Shown here: positions 31,601-43,575 of the stretch, in pieces
How positions within the stretch are numbered: the stretch's first letter is position 1
Layout: every line of letters begins with the position of its first letter
From: Melastoma dodecandrum
Lineage: Eukaryota > Streptophyta > Magnoliopsida > Myrtales > Melastomataceae
NCBI GenBank assembly: GCA_029817715.1
Contig: JARUPY010000473.1
Coordinates: forward strand, 3,410,001-3,474,000
Length of the DNA: 64,000 bases
Reading direction: 5' to 3'
Translations under genes and position numbers: made by a program
The notes under the pieces: generated by a model
Database searches by the model: none
Told to the model about the DNA's origin: nothing
The model's input: the letters and a program-made list of their open reading frames with translations, nothing else

Positions 31601-32478
31601 TGCGTGCAAGCTAAAATTGCCAAACCACAAAAATTAGTTCCCCAAATTATATAAATCGACAAATCATTCACCAAAAACCAGTAAATTTACTTCAACGAGC
31701 TACCCCAAAATCACAGTGAAAGACGTGGCATTCAGCATACTATCACAAACCATACAAATGAGGGCAGCGCACTCTCCTAAGCATAATCAATCCCATGCAT
31801 TCAACACGGGATGACACAAAAATATGGTCAGGAAAATCTCCTAAGTGGAATGGAGACAACAACGCGTGAAAATCATCATAACGAGGTCAGCATTGCCTCA
31901 AACGCTAACCAAATTTTTTAGACATTCCGCTTACTAATCAACAGAAAGCAATCAAGCTCGCGACATTCAGTGAGCAAATCACCAAAAAGCAACCTGACGT
32001 AAACTCCGGGAAAGAACAGACTGTCGGCATTCCGAATCACCTGGAGAGGGGACAGGGCGGACAGATAACCGTCGAAGGCGGAGGTGGAAGGCCAGACATC
32101 GGCCACAGCCACGGAATCCTTATGCGACCGAGGGAGGAGCTTCTTGTAAGACTGGATGTAAAGAAAGAGAAGCAGGTCATAAACGTCGGCCACAGAGGAG
32201 GAGGCATCGTCGTCAGTCCTCGGGAGGTGGTGGACGGAGGCGAGGGTCTGGAGGAGGAGGGAGGCGTGATCCAGGGGGATCTGGAGGGAATCGGCGACGG
32301 AGGAGGGGTCGACGAGGCGGGGGAGGGAAGAACGGAGGGAGGAAAGGGTAGGGGTGGGGTCGGTGAAGACGAGCTTAGGGATGGAGAGGAGGCCGTACTC
32401 GAAGGGCTCGCGGCGGGGGCGGAGGAGGTTCGCCGGAGGAGGATCGGTGTGGGTAGGGATAGGTGCTGGGTCGGCCAT
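28688..32478 (-). CDS. TBCCD1: TBCC domain-containing protein 1
   Basis: Exons 32478-32041, 31610-31470, 31363-30983, 30675-30571, 29957-29817, 29470-29267, 29033-28941, 28846-28688 give 553 aa with no stop. The N-terminal half is TBCCD1-specific (FEYGLLSIPKLVF, SNSRRFMPSQADEE). The C-CAP/tubulin-cofactor-C-like beta-helix is at about residues 305-430 (VLNCHDSAIYILAPLRYATI, CRECVFFLGVNQRPL). The tail has the conserved ALHVYFKDWL. TBCCD1 is related to tubulin cofactor C and RP2; in animals and algae it positions centrosomes, and its plant role is poorly known. The exon 2 donor (GTCCGT) is weak but keeps frame. The last 14 residues (after FKDWLNCKG) differ from what I expect of the family and may reflect divergence. 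Confidence 0.9.
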
Positions 32479-33290
32479 GGCTATAGCGTTGGTTGGGGAC
32501 GGTTGTTGGGTTGGGGCAAGGGATGGAACGGATCGGAGGCGGCCTAGCCAAGGGAGGAAGAGTGTGGGGTTCGATGTGTGGTCACGGACGGGTGGTTGTG
32601 GTGGGCCTGCGCGGGTCTGGTTCGATGGGGTTCCATTAATTTTACCACGGGAATCTTCTAATCTTATAATTAATTATATTATTTTTTACGTTCATGAGTT
32701 AAAAAGTAAAACAGTTCGGTGTATTACGTCATCCCATCCACAAGGTGTTTTCCAAAATTGGAAATGTAATAACCAACTCCCAAGCTCCCAGTCATTCAAA
32801 ATAATTAAATTATTCCACTGGAATTTGACTATAAAACTCGCAAGCCAGTCTATGGATTATCTTTACTTTTAAACTATTTTATTTTTATTTTATTCAAGCT
32901 ATAAAATAATACAATTCGAACTAGTTCAAACTATTTGAAAAAAAAAATGGAGTGTTCAAGTTGGAATATCACAAAAATGGCTCGACTCTGATTACACTGC
33001 ATGCATGCAGTAGATATATTATTATTAGTAGTATTCGACCCATGAATAATATTATATGGGTTATGATAAATTTCATGACTAGCTTTATTCAAAGTCGCGA
33101 AAATATAATTGGAAGTTCTAAAATTTATTTACTAATGTCTTTAAATTAATGTTTAAAACACCTATTTTGTTACTTAAGGAAATCGCTATTTCCAAATACG
33201 GATTTCGCTTGGGAAAAGTTGGGAAATCGATATTTGAACATGGAATTTTAAAACTAAAATCACTATTTCGTAAAATAATTTGCCCACAAG
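32479..33290. other. TBCCD1 promoter region and AT-rich spacer
   Basis: No gene recognised. The first 150 bp are GC-rich and probably hold the TBCCD1 leader; the rest is AT-rich. Confidence 0.5.
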
Positions 33291-33299
33291 TAACAAAGC

Positions 33300-33565
33300 T
33301 CGTTACACTGCTAAGAGGAGAACGATGGGATCAATACAATCAAAGCTTCATGGCAACGTCTTCGACCTAAAGGAGCAAATGTTGCTTGGACTGCTTGGGT
33401 CTGGCACCCGATACTCTCTCTGCAACGCTCCTTCTTGCTATGGCAACAGGCTAGAGGCAGATTGAGGCTATCATAGTTTGGGGCGTCCAAAGGGTTCACA
33501 CATAAAACAAACTATGCGAGGATGAGGAAAAGGCAAGCAGTCTCATGGAATTCAATATTACGCCG
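33300..33565 (+). pseudogene. LINE reverse-transcriptase C-terminal fragment, left part
   Basis: A plus-strand reading resembles the zinc-binding tail of plant LINE reverse transcriptases (VAWTAWVWHP, then SFLLWQQARGRL; the family has VPWxxxVW ... SFILWLAxxxRL). Frames are broken. It continues after the copia insertion at 39,011. Confidence 0.5.
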
Positions 33566-34272
33566 TGTTGGGGACGTGACATCCAGAATCTATGTCAGAC
33601 CTGTGCTGATCAAAGAGAAACAAACGACACTTCGACTATACCACAAGAACCACCACAACACCAACTCCAGTAGAGATGTATATACCGACGTCCTCGAAAT
33701 GCCAACCAAACGCAAGTAATATCAGCCGCAAAGAAAGATAAAAGAGACACCGCGAATTTTACGTGGAAAACCTCTCGATATGAGAGGAAAAACCACGGCA
33801 CCAAACTCCACGCTTCTCCACTATCAACAATAATGGGTTACACGACAAGTCTTTCTTTTCTAGCCAAACTAGAGTATCGCCATTGAGAAACTTGATCTCG
33901 GCTCACTCCAACGTTAATCATCATCACACAAGGATGGATTATAACAAGAACACAAAGAAAAGAAACGCCTCCTTCAAGAGCACGACAAAGAGAATGGTAA
34001 CATCTCACGACGATACAACCATCAATACGAAGGGCTCGTCGAGAGGATTAATACCGTAAAGTTTCATCAAGAATGGACGACAAATCAATCTTGATCGGCC
34101 CCGCCTTCTTCTTTCTCTTCTTTTTTATTTCTTATTGTTGTCTGTCTTTCAACTTGTAGTGCAAGTTTTATTGTCTGAGGCTTCCATTGTAAGCCACTGT
34201 AGGATTTCAATCCTACAAATTAAATGAAAATTTAATTTGAGTGGGGCTCACATGGGCTTGAAAAGCCCAACA

Positions 34273-37200
34273 AATCTCCCCCTCAAGTCCCTGTGAGAGA
34301 CTCGACCATACCAGCTTTGTCTCAGCAAAATACGAACTTCATTGAGGACAAAGTCTTTGTCATCTTATCTGACGCATTCTTGTCAGTATGGATCTTCTCA
34401 AGTCGCAACGTCTTCATTTCTAGCTAATTCTGAATCCAATGATATCGGAAGTTAATATGCTTGGACCGAGAGTGGAAGGTCGAGTTCTTGCCGAGATGGA
34501 TAGCACTCTGACTGTCACAGTGAAGAACATAACTCTCCTATCCAATACCTAGCTCAAGTAAGAACCTCTTCAACCATATCAGTTCTTTACCTACTTCAGT
34601 GATAGCAATGTACTTTGCTTCTGTGGAAGATAAGGCTACACAATTTTGCAATCTGGATTGCCATGACACTGCTACCCCTGAAAAAGTCATCAAATAGCCT
34701 GACGTAGATTTTCTCGAATCAACATCACCAGCCAAGTCTACATCTGCATAACCAACTAAGATCGACTCATCAATGCCAAAGCATAAGCAAAATCGAGAAG
34801 TACCTTTCAGATACCTCATAATCCACTTAACCACCATCCAATGCTCTTTTCCAGGGTTTGATAGAAATTGACTCACAACGCCAACTGCATGAGCAATATC
34901 TGGTCGTGTACACACCATAGAATACATCAAACTGCCCACTGCTGATGCATAAAGAACTTTACCATGTATTCTCTATCCATCTCTGTCGAAGGACAATGAG
35001 AAGTACTCAACTTGAAATGACTCGCAAGTGGAGTACAAACTATTTTGCATCCATTCATACTGAATCTCTGCAAAACCTTTTCAACATATCTCTCCTGAGA
35101 TAGCCAAAGTTTCCCTCTCTTCTTATCACGGGCAATCTTCATGCCAAGTATCTGCTTAGCTGGTCCCAAGTCTTTCTTTGCAAAAGACTTGCTCAAATCT
35201 GCTTTCAAAGATGAAATCTTTACAGTATCATGTCCAACAATCAACATATCATCCACATAAAGCAAGAGAATATTAAAATCATCATCGGAAAACCGCTTCA
35301 CATAAACACAATGATCAGAATCCGTTCTTTCATACCCATGGTCGGTCATAAAGGAGTCAAACTTTCTATACTATTATCTTGGCGCCTGCTTAAGATCGTA
35401 CAAGCTCTTCTTTAGCTTACAGACAAGGTCCTTTCCGCTCACTACAAATCCTTCCAGCGGATCCATGTAGATCTCTTCATCTAAATCACCGTGAAGGAAT
35501 GCGGTTTTTACATCAAGTTGTTCAATCTCCAAGTCTCTTTTTGCCGCCAAACCAAGAACAACTCGGATAGAAGACATCTTGATCACAGGAGAAAATATCT
35601 CATCAAAATCAATACTTTTCTTCTGACCGAATCCTTTCACAACTAATCACGCCTTATATCTCTGTTGTGAACCACTTTCATCAGGCTTCAGTATGTACAC
35701 CCATTTATTCTTCAGCGCTCTCTTGCCTTTAGGCAGCTTCACCAGCTCAAAGGTGTTGTTCTTACGCAATGATCTCATCTCATCTTGCATGGCTCTCATC
35801 CACTGCTCCTTTTGCTCATCTAACACAGCCTCATCAAAGCATTCTAGCTCTCCCCCATTAGTAAGCAATACATAATCATGTGGAGAATACTTCTGCGATG
35901 GTCTACGCTATCTGGTCGATTGTCTCAAATCAACTTGAGGCTCAATAGTGTCATCTCCGAACTCAACTATAGGCTCATATGTAACAACATCATTTGTCTG
36001 ATTCTCCATCACAGTAGGAGGCATAAAAGGTACTGAACTCAAATCAACAGGCGCTTCTACAGGTACTTTCTTCTTTTCTGGCTTTTCACAATCATCAATA
36101 GTCTGATCTTCAAGGAACATCTCTGCTTCTGACTATTTTCCTTTTACCAATGTCCCATAATCTATAGCCAAACTCTTCATGTCCATACCCCAAAAAGATG
36201 CATTGCTTTGATTTCAGATCAAGTTTTGTTCTTTCATCTTTAGGGACGTGAATGAATACCCTACAGCCAAATATCCTCAATCGAACGTAAGATACATCCT
36301 TCCCTATCCACACTCTCTCTGAAATATCAAAACCAAGAGGAACTGACGGTGAAAGGTTAATCAAATACACTATAGTAAGCAAAGCTTCACCCCAAAAGGA
36401 TTTTGGAAGTTTAGCATGAGAAAGCATACACCGGATCCGCTCTTCTATATTGCGATTCATTCTTTCAGCAACTCTATTTTGCCGAGGAGTCTTCGACACT
36501 ATCTTCTCAAGCCTAATTCTACGTTCTCGACAATAATGCTCAAATGGACCTCGGTTCTAACCGCCATTATCTGCTCGAACACATTTTAGTTTTCTGCCAG
36601 TCTGTCTCTCAACTGAAGCATGAAAACACTTGAAAGAATCAAGCACCTAATCCTTAGATCTCAAGCAGTAAGCCCACACTTTTCGAGAGTGATCATCAAA
36701 AAATGTCACAAAATACAAAGCACCTCCAAGGGATCTATCAACCATAGAGCATACATCTGTGTGAATAAGATCAAGAACATGCGATCTCCGTGAAGGATAT
36801 GACCTCTGAAATGCAAATCTATCCACCCGCAAGACAATCAATACAAGTCTTAAGAGATATACCGGCAATTGGGAGTAGCTGCTTCTTCATGAGGATGCCA
36901 AGTCTCTTTTCACTCAAGTGACCAAGTCGTCTATGCCACAACTCACAAGAGGAATCTTCAAAGGCATTGACCTCTCCCTTGATCAACTTGGCATAAGTCA
37001 TATGTAAGGTGTTGGACGTCTTCCCTTTAGCAACAATGAGGTTGCCTCTGCTCAACTTCCACCTTCCATTGCTGAAGGTACTAACATAACCTTCATCATC
37101 AAGAACACCGGTGGAACATATCATGAACATGTCGAACATTTTTCAACACCAGTCTGCAACCAATATCAGTTTCCAAGCAAACATCTCCCATGCCAACAAT

Positions 37201-38305
37201 GTTCACGATAGCTTCATTTCCCATCCTTACACTACCATAATCACCGCATATCTGGAACATGTCAAACATTTTTCAACATCAATCTGCAGCCAATATCAGT
37301 TTCCAGGCAAATATCTCCCATGCCAACAATGTTCATGACAGCTTCATTTCCCATCCTTATACTACCATAATCACCAGTAGTATAAGATGTAAAAGAATCA
37401 CGCATAGAAGTCACATGAAGAGTCACAGCAAAGTCAATTACCCAAGTGGAGTCTTGACACATGAGATTAATAGAAGTCTCATCAGAAAGAATGGCAACAT
37501 CACCATCAAGAGCAAGAGCAGTCATCTCACTTTCTTTTTCGGTACTATCTCCACTTTTCTCTTTCAAATTCTCCCTCTTGGTATTCTACAGTCTCTGTTA
37601 ATGTGACCCGAATTACCATAATGATGACATTTTATTTCTTTTCTAGAATTGGACCTCTTCTAAAAGGAATCCTTCTTCTCTGGATAGGGAGACTTCCTAT
37701 TCCGACTCATTCCTCGCCTTTTTGTCACAAGTGCTTCGGATCATGGAGTAAACCCTTGCTCAGCTCTCTGAGTTTCTTTATTAAGCAAGATTTCTATGAC
37801 TAGCTTCATGTTCAACTTCCCATTCGGAGCTGAATTATTGAGCGCAACAACCAATGTCTCCCAACTCTCCGGTAGTGTACTCAACAACAAACATGTCTGT
37901 AATTCATCGCTGATCGGAATCTCGAGGTTGGCCATCTGATTCACAAGATCTTGGAATATGTGCTCGACCCATCCTTATATCACAAATAGACAAGTCTCTT
38001 GATCAGAGAAGTCTTATTCAGAGGCGTCTTGCTCTCATATAGATTCTTCAGCTTCTCCCACAGAGCATGTGCATTTGTCCCCTCTGTAACATGGTAAAAA
38101 ATGCTATTATCAATCTACTGTCGAATGAACCGAACTGTCTTTCTGCAGAGCTTCTTCCAATCCTTATCAGACATTGTACTACAACATAAGATGTCTTCCA
38201 TTCACGGCTTCCACATAGAGTAGTTCGAAGCCGTGAGCTTTATCATGGTGCTACTGCTCGTCGCATCCTCTATTCGCTCAACACACTAGTCAATCTGACA
38301 ACTGA
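34273..38305 (-). pseudogene. Copia gag-pol remains
   Basis: In element order (right to left): gag (about 38,200-37,740; LPESWETLVVALNN), a zinc knuckle near 37,585-37,630 in which the second Cys is Tyr, protease region (37,567-37,262; STWVIDFAVTLHVT), GAG-pre-integrase (around 36,900; LWHRRLGHLSEKRL), integrase (36,868-36,110; TPRQNRVAERMN), RT (35,868-34,927; YVDDMLIVGHD) and RNase H (34,939-34,538; LSSTEAKYIA). The frame is broken at many places, so no protein can be made. Confidence 0.9.
37112..37380. repeat. Tandem duplication inside copia protease region
   Basis: A segment of about 134 bp (ACATGTCGAACATTTTTCAACA type, near 37,127-37,258) is repeated almost perfectly next to itself (37,257-37,380), which also breaks the reading frame. 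Confidence 0.7.
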
Positions 38306-39010
38306 GCTCTGATACCAGTTTGTTGGGGACGTGACACACAGAATCTATCTTAGACCTGTGCTGATTAAAGAGAAACAAACGACACTTCGACTGTACCACA
38401 ATAACCAGCGCCACGACACCAACTCAAGTAGAGATGTATATCCCGACGTCCTCAGAATGCCAACCAAATACAAGTAATATTAGCCGCAAAGAAAGATAAA
38501 AGAGACACAGCGAATTTTACGTGGAAAACCTCTCGATGTGCGAGAAAAAATCACAGCACCGAACTCCACCCTTCTCCACTATCAACAATAATGGGTTACA
38601 CAACGAGTCTTTCTTCTCTAGCCAAACTAGAGTATCACCATCGAGAAACTTGATCTCGGCTCACTCCAACGTTAACCATCATCACACAAGGATGGATTAC
38701 AACAAGAACACAAAGAAAAGAAACGCCTCTTTCAAGAGCACGACAAATAAAATGACAACATTTCACGACGATACAACCATCAATACGAAGGGCTCGTCGA
38801 GTGGATTAATACTGTGAAGTTTCGTCAAGCACGGACGACAAGTCAATCTTGATCGGCCCCGCCTTCTACTTTCTCTTCTTTTCTATTTATTCTTGTTGTT
38901 GTCTTTCAACTTGTGGTGCAAGTTTTATTTTTGAGGCTTCCATTGCAAGAACACCGTGGGATTTCAATCCCACAAATTAAATTTGGGTTGGGGGTTTGAA
39001 AAGCCCAACA

Positions 39011-39205
39011 CGCCGAGAGCATGGGAACTTTAGTCATTTGCTTAGCTCGATTGTTGGAGCGAAAGGAGCATGCAATCTCATAGTTGTTGTCGACGCCCTT
39101 ATCTACTACTTATGGAAGGAACGCGACCGTCGAAGGATGGTTAAAGGGATATTCTCGATTTCTAGTTTAGCTCTCAAAGCTCTCGGCATGCGGCACATGA
39201 CTTGA
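39011..39205 (+). pseudogene. LINE reverse-transcriptase C-terminal fragment, right part
   Basis: LIVVVDALIYYLWKERDRRR resembles the conserved YHIWxERNxR end of plant LINE ORF2. Together with 33,300-33,565 it forms one remnant split by the copia element. Confidence 0.6.
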
Positions 39206-39483
39206 GTCCTCCATGCTGCAAGGGAAATTGAACCATAGGGAATGTCTACATTTCCCGACAAGACTTTTGCACCGTCTTTCGTGCTCGGGGGGGACGGTGA
39301 CTGAGAAATTAGAGAAGCCTCGGAGCCTTTGCAAGTTACCCTTGATGTCCTAAAATAGATAAACATATGTATAGATGTGATTCATATGGTTGAGTTTTTG
39401 GGGCCGTTTTGAAGTTGTAACTTGCAGGCTCTAATGTATCACTTAGACCTTGCAAGTAGTAAATTTTTTGGCAGCTTTTCAAC

Positions 39484-41043
39484 TTAGTTCGTCTTGTTAA
39501 AAGGATCCACGCGGACTGTCGGATAACAAACTAGGGGCGTCGCCATCTTGGCCGAGAACCCAGGTCCCTGACGCAGGTCCACCGCCCCCACCACCCTCCA
39601 GTCGAAGCACTGGACCAATGACCCCACCGCGGCGTGCATCACCAGCATGGCCATGGTCGCCCCTGCACATCCCCTCCTCCCGCTTCCAAATGGCAGGTAC
39701 CTAAAGTTCTTGTTCTCCATCTGGTGCTCTCCGATCCCCTCCAAGGACCCATCCAGGAACATCTCTGGGACGAACTCATCCAGGTCCTTCCACTCCGCCG
39801 GGTCCCTCATAACAGAGTACACGTTGACCAGGACCCTAGTCTTGGATTTGACGAGGTAGCCATTGACCAAGCAGTCCTCGCCGCATTCCCGGATGATCAG
39901 GGGTGCAGATGGGTGGAGCCTCATGGTCTCCTTGATGACGGCACGGAGGTAGGGGAGGTTCTCAACGTCTTTCTCATTCACGAGACGGCCGGAGCCCATC
40001 GTAGACACAATCTCGTCTCTCAGCTTCTGGAGCACCATCGGGTTGTTGATGAGCTCTCCCATCGCCCACTCCATGGCTGTGGAGGTGGTGTCCGTCCTGG
40101 CCATGAACAAGTCAAGCAGGAAGGACTTGAGGTCTTTCCGGGATATCCTCGGCTCCGCCGATGGATCCTTGAAAATCTCCAGCAATAAGTCCATTAGATC
40201 TTTCTTACTTTCTGGCACAAATCCGTCTGCCGCCTTCCTCTCATGTTCCTTTATGATCTTTTCGATCAGATTATCGTACTTGACGAGCGTCGAGAAGAGC
40301 TTTTTCCCATTTCCGGAGAAGTCAAGCTTCCTCAGCCACGGCCCTAGAACATCCCCCATGCTCAGCTTCCCTGCGAGACTGAGACAAGTCTTGACCAGCT
40401 CCTTAATCTCATCCGCCTCGTTCTCGCTTCCTGAGCACCGGCAGCTGATAGCCATCCTGGAAATGACATTATTCGTGTACCGCGTCAGCTCCCGGGACAT
40501 ATCAGCCGCTCCCCCATCCCTCACAGAGGTCCTGACCGACTCCACGAGGTTCGCTACCTCCTCCGCCCGGATGTCCATGGACTTCTCGAGCTGGGGCACG
40601 GCGAGAAGCCGGGTCATGCAGAACTTCTTCATGAATCGCCAGTAGTCCCCATAGGGGGCCATAATGAACCTCGATCCACGGTAGATGAAGTACTCGGAGG
40701 ACCCAAACTCTGGCCTGGACAAGAAGTTGAGCTCCTGGGTCTTGAAGATCTCCCGAGCAACGGCGGTGTTGGAGGCAACGACACAAGTGGAGGCCCCCAT
40801 GCAGAGCCTCATGCGGGGGCCGTAACGAAGGGACAGGTCCTGGAAGCATATATGGAGAACAGGGCCGATGAGGTGGAGGTGGCCGATGATGGGGAGGGCG
40901 ATGGGGCTAGGAGGAAGGCTGGGAGAGCGGCCGCGTGCGAGGAACTTCCTCAGGATGGTGTGGAAGGAGATGATGGTGACGAGCCAGACGAGGATGGGGA
41001 AGTAGTTGTCGGTTACTACATCATTGGAGAGCGTTATTGCCAT
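39484..41043 (-). CDS. Cytochrome P450, CYP93-like (CYP71 clan)
   Basis: One uninterrupted exon of 519 aa starting at the ATG at 41,043. An N-terminal membrane anchor (FPILVWLVTIISFHTIL) is followed by the proline hinge PSLPPSPIALPIIGHLH. The I-helix reads ARTDTT with Arg316 where P450s normally have Gly (AGxDT). The K-helix is KETMRLHP, and the heme loop is FRYLPFGSGRRGCAG with heme Cys459. P450s of this clan are ER-bound monooxygenases using P450 reductase. CYP93 members act on flavonoids and related compounds; the substrate here cannot be told. CYP93 genes usually have one intron, which is absent here. Other CYP71-clan families are possible. Confidence 0.85.
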   Translation of the reverse strand: MAITLSNDVVTDNYFPILVWLVTIISFHTILRKFLARGRSPSLPPSPIALPIIGHLHLIGPVLHICFQDLSLRYGPRMRLCMGASTCVVASNTAVAREIFKTQELNFLSRPEFGSSEYFIYRGSRFIMAPYGDYWRFMKKFCMTRLLAVPQLEKSMDIRAEEVANLVESVRTSVRDGGAADMSRELTRYTNNVISRMAISCRCSGSENEADEIKELVKTCLSLAGKLSMGDVLGPWLRKLDFSGNGKKLFSTLVKYDNLIEKIIKEHERKAADGFVPESKKDLMDLLLEIFKDPSAEPRISRKDLKSFLLDLFMARTDTTSTAMEWAMGELINNPMVLQKLRDEIVSTMGSGRLVNEKDVENLPYLRAVIKETMRLHPSAPLIIRECGEDCLVNGYLVKSKTRVLVNVYSVMRDPAEWKDLDEFVPEMFLDGSLEGIGEHQMENKNFRYLPFGSGRRGCAGATMAMLVMHAAVGSLVQCFDWRVVGAVDLRQGPGFSAKMATPLVCYPTVRVDPFNKTN

Positions 41044-41280
41044 TGTTGGTTTTTTCTTGGCTTTGTATAAGATAATCACTTCTTAACTAAAGGGCGTAGT
41101 TATAGGAGATGACAGATTTAGGGATTGATTAATTATTGGTCCGATTTTAAATTTATTTATATATAATTGTAATAATATAAAACGTCCGTTGTCATCTCAG
41201 TGAAGACGACAAACGCCGTTCCTATACGTGTTTCTTTTTCTATGAATTATTTGCCCAAAAACAATTATAACAAATTGTTA
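41044..41280. promoter_or_regulatory. Probable P450 promoter region
   Basis: AT-rich sequence upstream of the P450. No other gene. Confidence 0.35.
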
Positions 41281-41775
41281 GACGTTAACGAGCGGGGCGG
41301 CTCACGAACTATTCGGTCGGGGTCCTCTTGTGATTCGAGCTCGGCTCGACAAAAATCAAAATCCAACAAACTCAGGCTTGCTTAGGGCTTTGATAATTAA
41401 GCCGGCTTCGGATTGAGGAAATGTTCCTTTTTTTAGGTACTTCCGAAAAAAGATTCAGTGGAGACTCACGAATCCGACAAACGATTCCACTTGACAAATT
41501 TTAAAAATATTTAATAATAAATAAAAATGAAAGTAAAATATTTGAAGCTCATATTAGTCTCGAAAGAGAATCGTAGGAATATGACTTCGGAGAGGTTAGG
41601 GCTCGGGGACGGGCTCCTTCTGCTGCTCGGCCTGAAAAAATTTAGACGGGCTTAAACTCGAGCTTGATTAAATAGAGCTTGACAAGCTCGAGTCCGGGCT
41701 CAGACTCTATAATTTTTTATTCGGGTCGAGCTCGGGTATGGAGTGTTCGAACTCGGCCCTGCTCATTAACGGTCC
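41281..41775. repeat. MITE-like repeat, copy 1 (TTAACGAGC ... GCTCATTAACG ends)
   Basis: Begins near TTAACGAGCGGGGCGG and ends near CTGCTCATTAACGG, i.e. short inverted ends, with GAGCTCG-rich interior words. A related shorter copy is at 45,770-46,130. Non-coding; possibly hAT-derived. Confidence 0.4.
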
Positions 41776-42544
41776 TAGTTAGTGATCGATACCTTAAATA
41801 AAGAAATTATAAATATTATAATACTTTTTATATTCCAAAATACAAACAATACGCAATTTCAACCATAACAATAGAGCATATAAGGTAAGACGTGGTGAGC
41901 AACGACAATTTTATGTTACATGCATGAAGTTGTTGTTTCGAATCATAACATTGGTATCCTTGCAGAGACGCGATTCCCATTGAGTCTTTGTAATACTTGG
42001 AAAAATTTCAGTGCTTGAGAGGAAGAATGCGGTGGCTATAGTGCTCAACCAAAGTCACTGTTAAGGAAAGCGTCATTGGTTTTGATACGAAGTCTTCTTC
42101 TTCATGCTTCAAAATTTTATGTAAGTTGCCTAAGGTTGTTGTTTCTAACTGCAAAACTAATACTGGATCTTAAAGTCACGATCTCATGCGACGTTTTTAT
42201 CCATGGATTAATATGTTAACATAAAGTCACGTTTTTTAATCACATCTTACCTTCCTTGGATCATTGTCCCAGGTCAAAATAGTGTATTCTTTGTAAATAA
42301 AAAATATGACCTTGGACAACTAAGGGCTATATATGCGACATTTTTGTAAATTAAAATCGATTTTTCATCATTTTTTTAAACTAATCGTATATATGCACAA
42401 TCCTTTAATATTGGTGACATAATCTAATCATAGTGAGAGTTCGAAGGGTACCCAAGAAATGGAGAATAGGTTGTGGATTGTACAAAAATAACATTAGTTT
42501 AAAAAAAATATGTCCCAATTGCAGGCATGACGTATGGTAAAATA
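41776..42544. other. Gene-free stretch
   Basis: AT-rich sequence without a recognised gene. It includes copies of AAAGTCACG words near 42,170-42,240 that resemble the hairpin element at 53,620. Confidence 0.45.
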
Positions 42545-42930
42545 TGAAATCATAGGGGAGGAGATGCGAACCGAAGACCTCACACAAGTTAAAGAACCAC
42601 TTTAACCAACTGAGCCAAAGGAGGAACTCGATTTAATTTGCAGCATGAGCGGGTTTTGAAAACCCGCCTTTTGTTCATTTACTTAAACCCGCCCCCGAAG
42701 ACGCGTTTTGAGAAAACCAGCTCCTGCGTGAAGGCAGGTTCTCAAAACGCGCCTATATACGCATCATAGGATGTCACTCGCCTCTGCCTATTTACACGGA
42801 GAGCGGATTTTGAAAACTCGTATCCTTTGTATTTTAAGGGATGCGTTTTCGACGGTAAAACCGTATTTTACGAAACTCGAACCATATTTCGCAAATTTTT
42901 TTTTAAAACTAACTGTATTTCCGTACATTC
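42545..42930. repeat. Hairpin element, copy B, with tRNA-like part
   Basis: On the minus strand 42,545-42,630 has A-box-like GGCTCAGTTGGTTAAAG and B-box-like GGTTCGCATCT sequences. Directly next to it lies the palindrome GCGGGTTTTGAAAACCCGC (about 42,650-42,668), then the conserved 3' module 42,848-42,929. Same order as copy A at 155-690, although the tRNA-like part differs. Confidence 0.5.
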
Positions 42931-43575
42931 CTCTCTACAACAGGCTTTTCCATGCTACAGATCAACCGTTTTAGATGGGTCAGTAAGATGCTACAGACAA
43001 AAATAAATGTTGCAATATGGAAACAGGGTAAGATAGTGATATACTCTGTTTGCCTGACCAGACCAGGATTCTTCCTACTACTCTTACAACTTCATAAAGT
43101 GTGCTGATTCAGCTTCAAAACCAGTAATTTTTCACACCCAAGATAAAAGAGAAGCGAACCTTGTACCCCTTCATAATTCACTAATGAATTCCCAGGTTCA
43201 CTACCACGAGTATAAGCAAAGGGAAAATGGCAACGTTAGAATAGAACCATGAACAACCCCTCCAACAAAGAACTTCTATATAGCATAGAGACCAGGACTA
43301 GAGTTTGCCGAATCACGAAAAGACAATTTCACTCACAAGCTAAAATCGAAGCCAGTTTAGTGCCAACCACAACGAATAGAGGATAAGTTCATTTAATGTC
43401 GAACGATCGGATGTCCTCCCTAATAACTTATATGACCAGAACACCCCCTAGACATTGCAGGACAACCTAGCATAATAAAGCTCTGCTGAATTCCCAGCAA
43501 ATCCAGCATCACTCCATTCCCCAGCTTTAGACCATCAATCCACAGCATGCATGCTGTCATTCAAGCGCACCCATC
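42931..43575. other. SAP 3' flank
   Basis: Probably SAP 3' UTR and flank; no other gene seen. Confidence 0.4.

Larger units (their letters stand above)
33566..39010 (-). mobile_element. Decayed Ty1/copia retrotransposon, minus orientation
   Basis: Left LTR 33,566-34,272 and right LTR 38,321-39,010 (TGTTGGGG ... CCCAACA) are clearly diverged from each other, with a CGCCG duplication at 33,561-33,565 and 39,011-39,015. The right LTR is the 5' LTR: next to it, 38,306-38,317 is the complement of the initiator-Met PBS TGGTATCAGAGC. The polypurine tract lies next to the left LTR (34,273 on). The element is old and inserted into a LINE remnant. Confidence 0.95.

Noticed and set aside
32122..32872. 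Plus-strand frames opposite TBCCD1 exon 1
   Set aside because: Glycine-rich shadows of a GC-rich exon on the other strand.
39634..40645. Long plus-strand frames (184 and 200 codons) opposite the P450
   Set aside because: They are antisense shadows of a GC-rich intact P450 exon and have no family motif.
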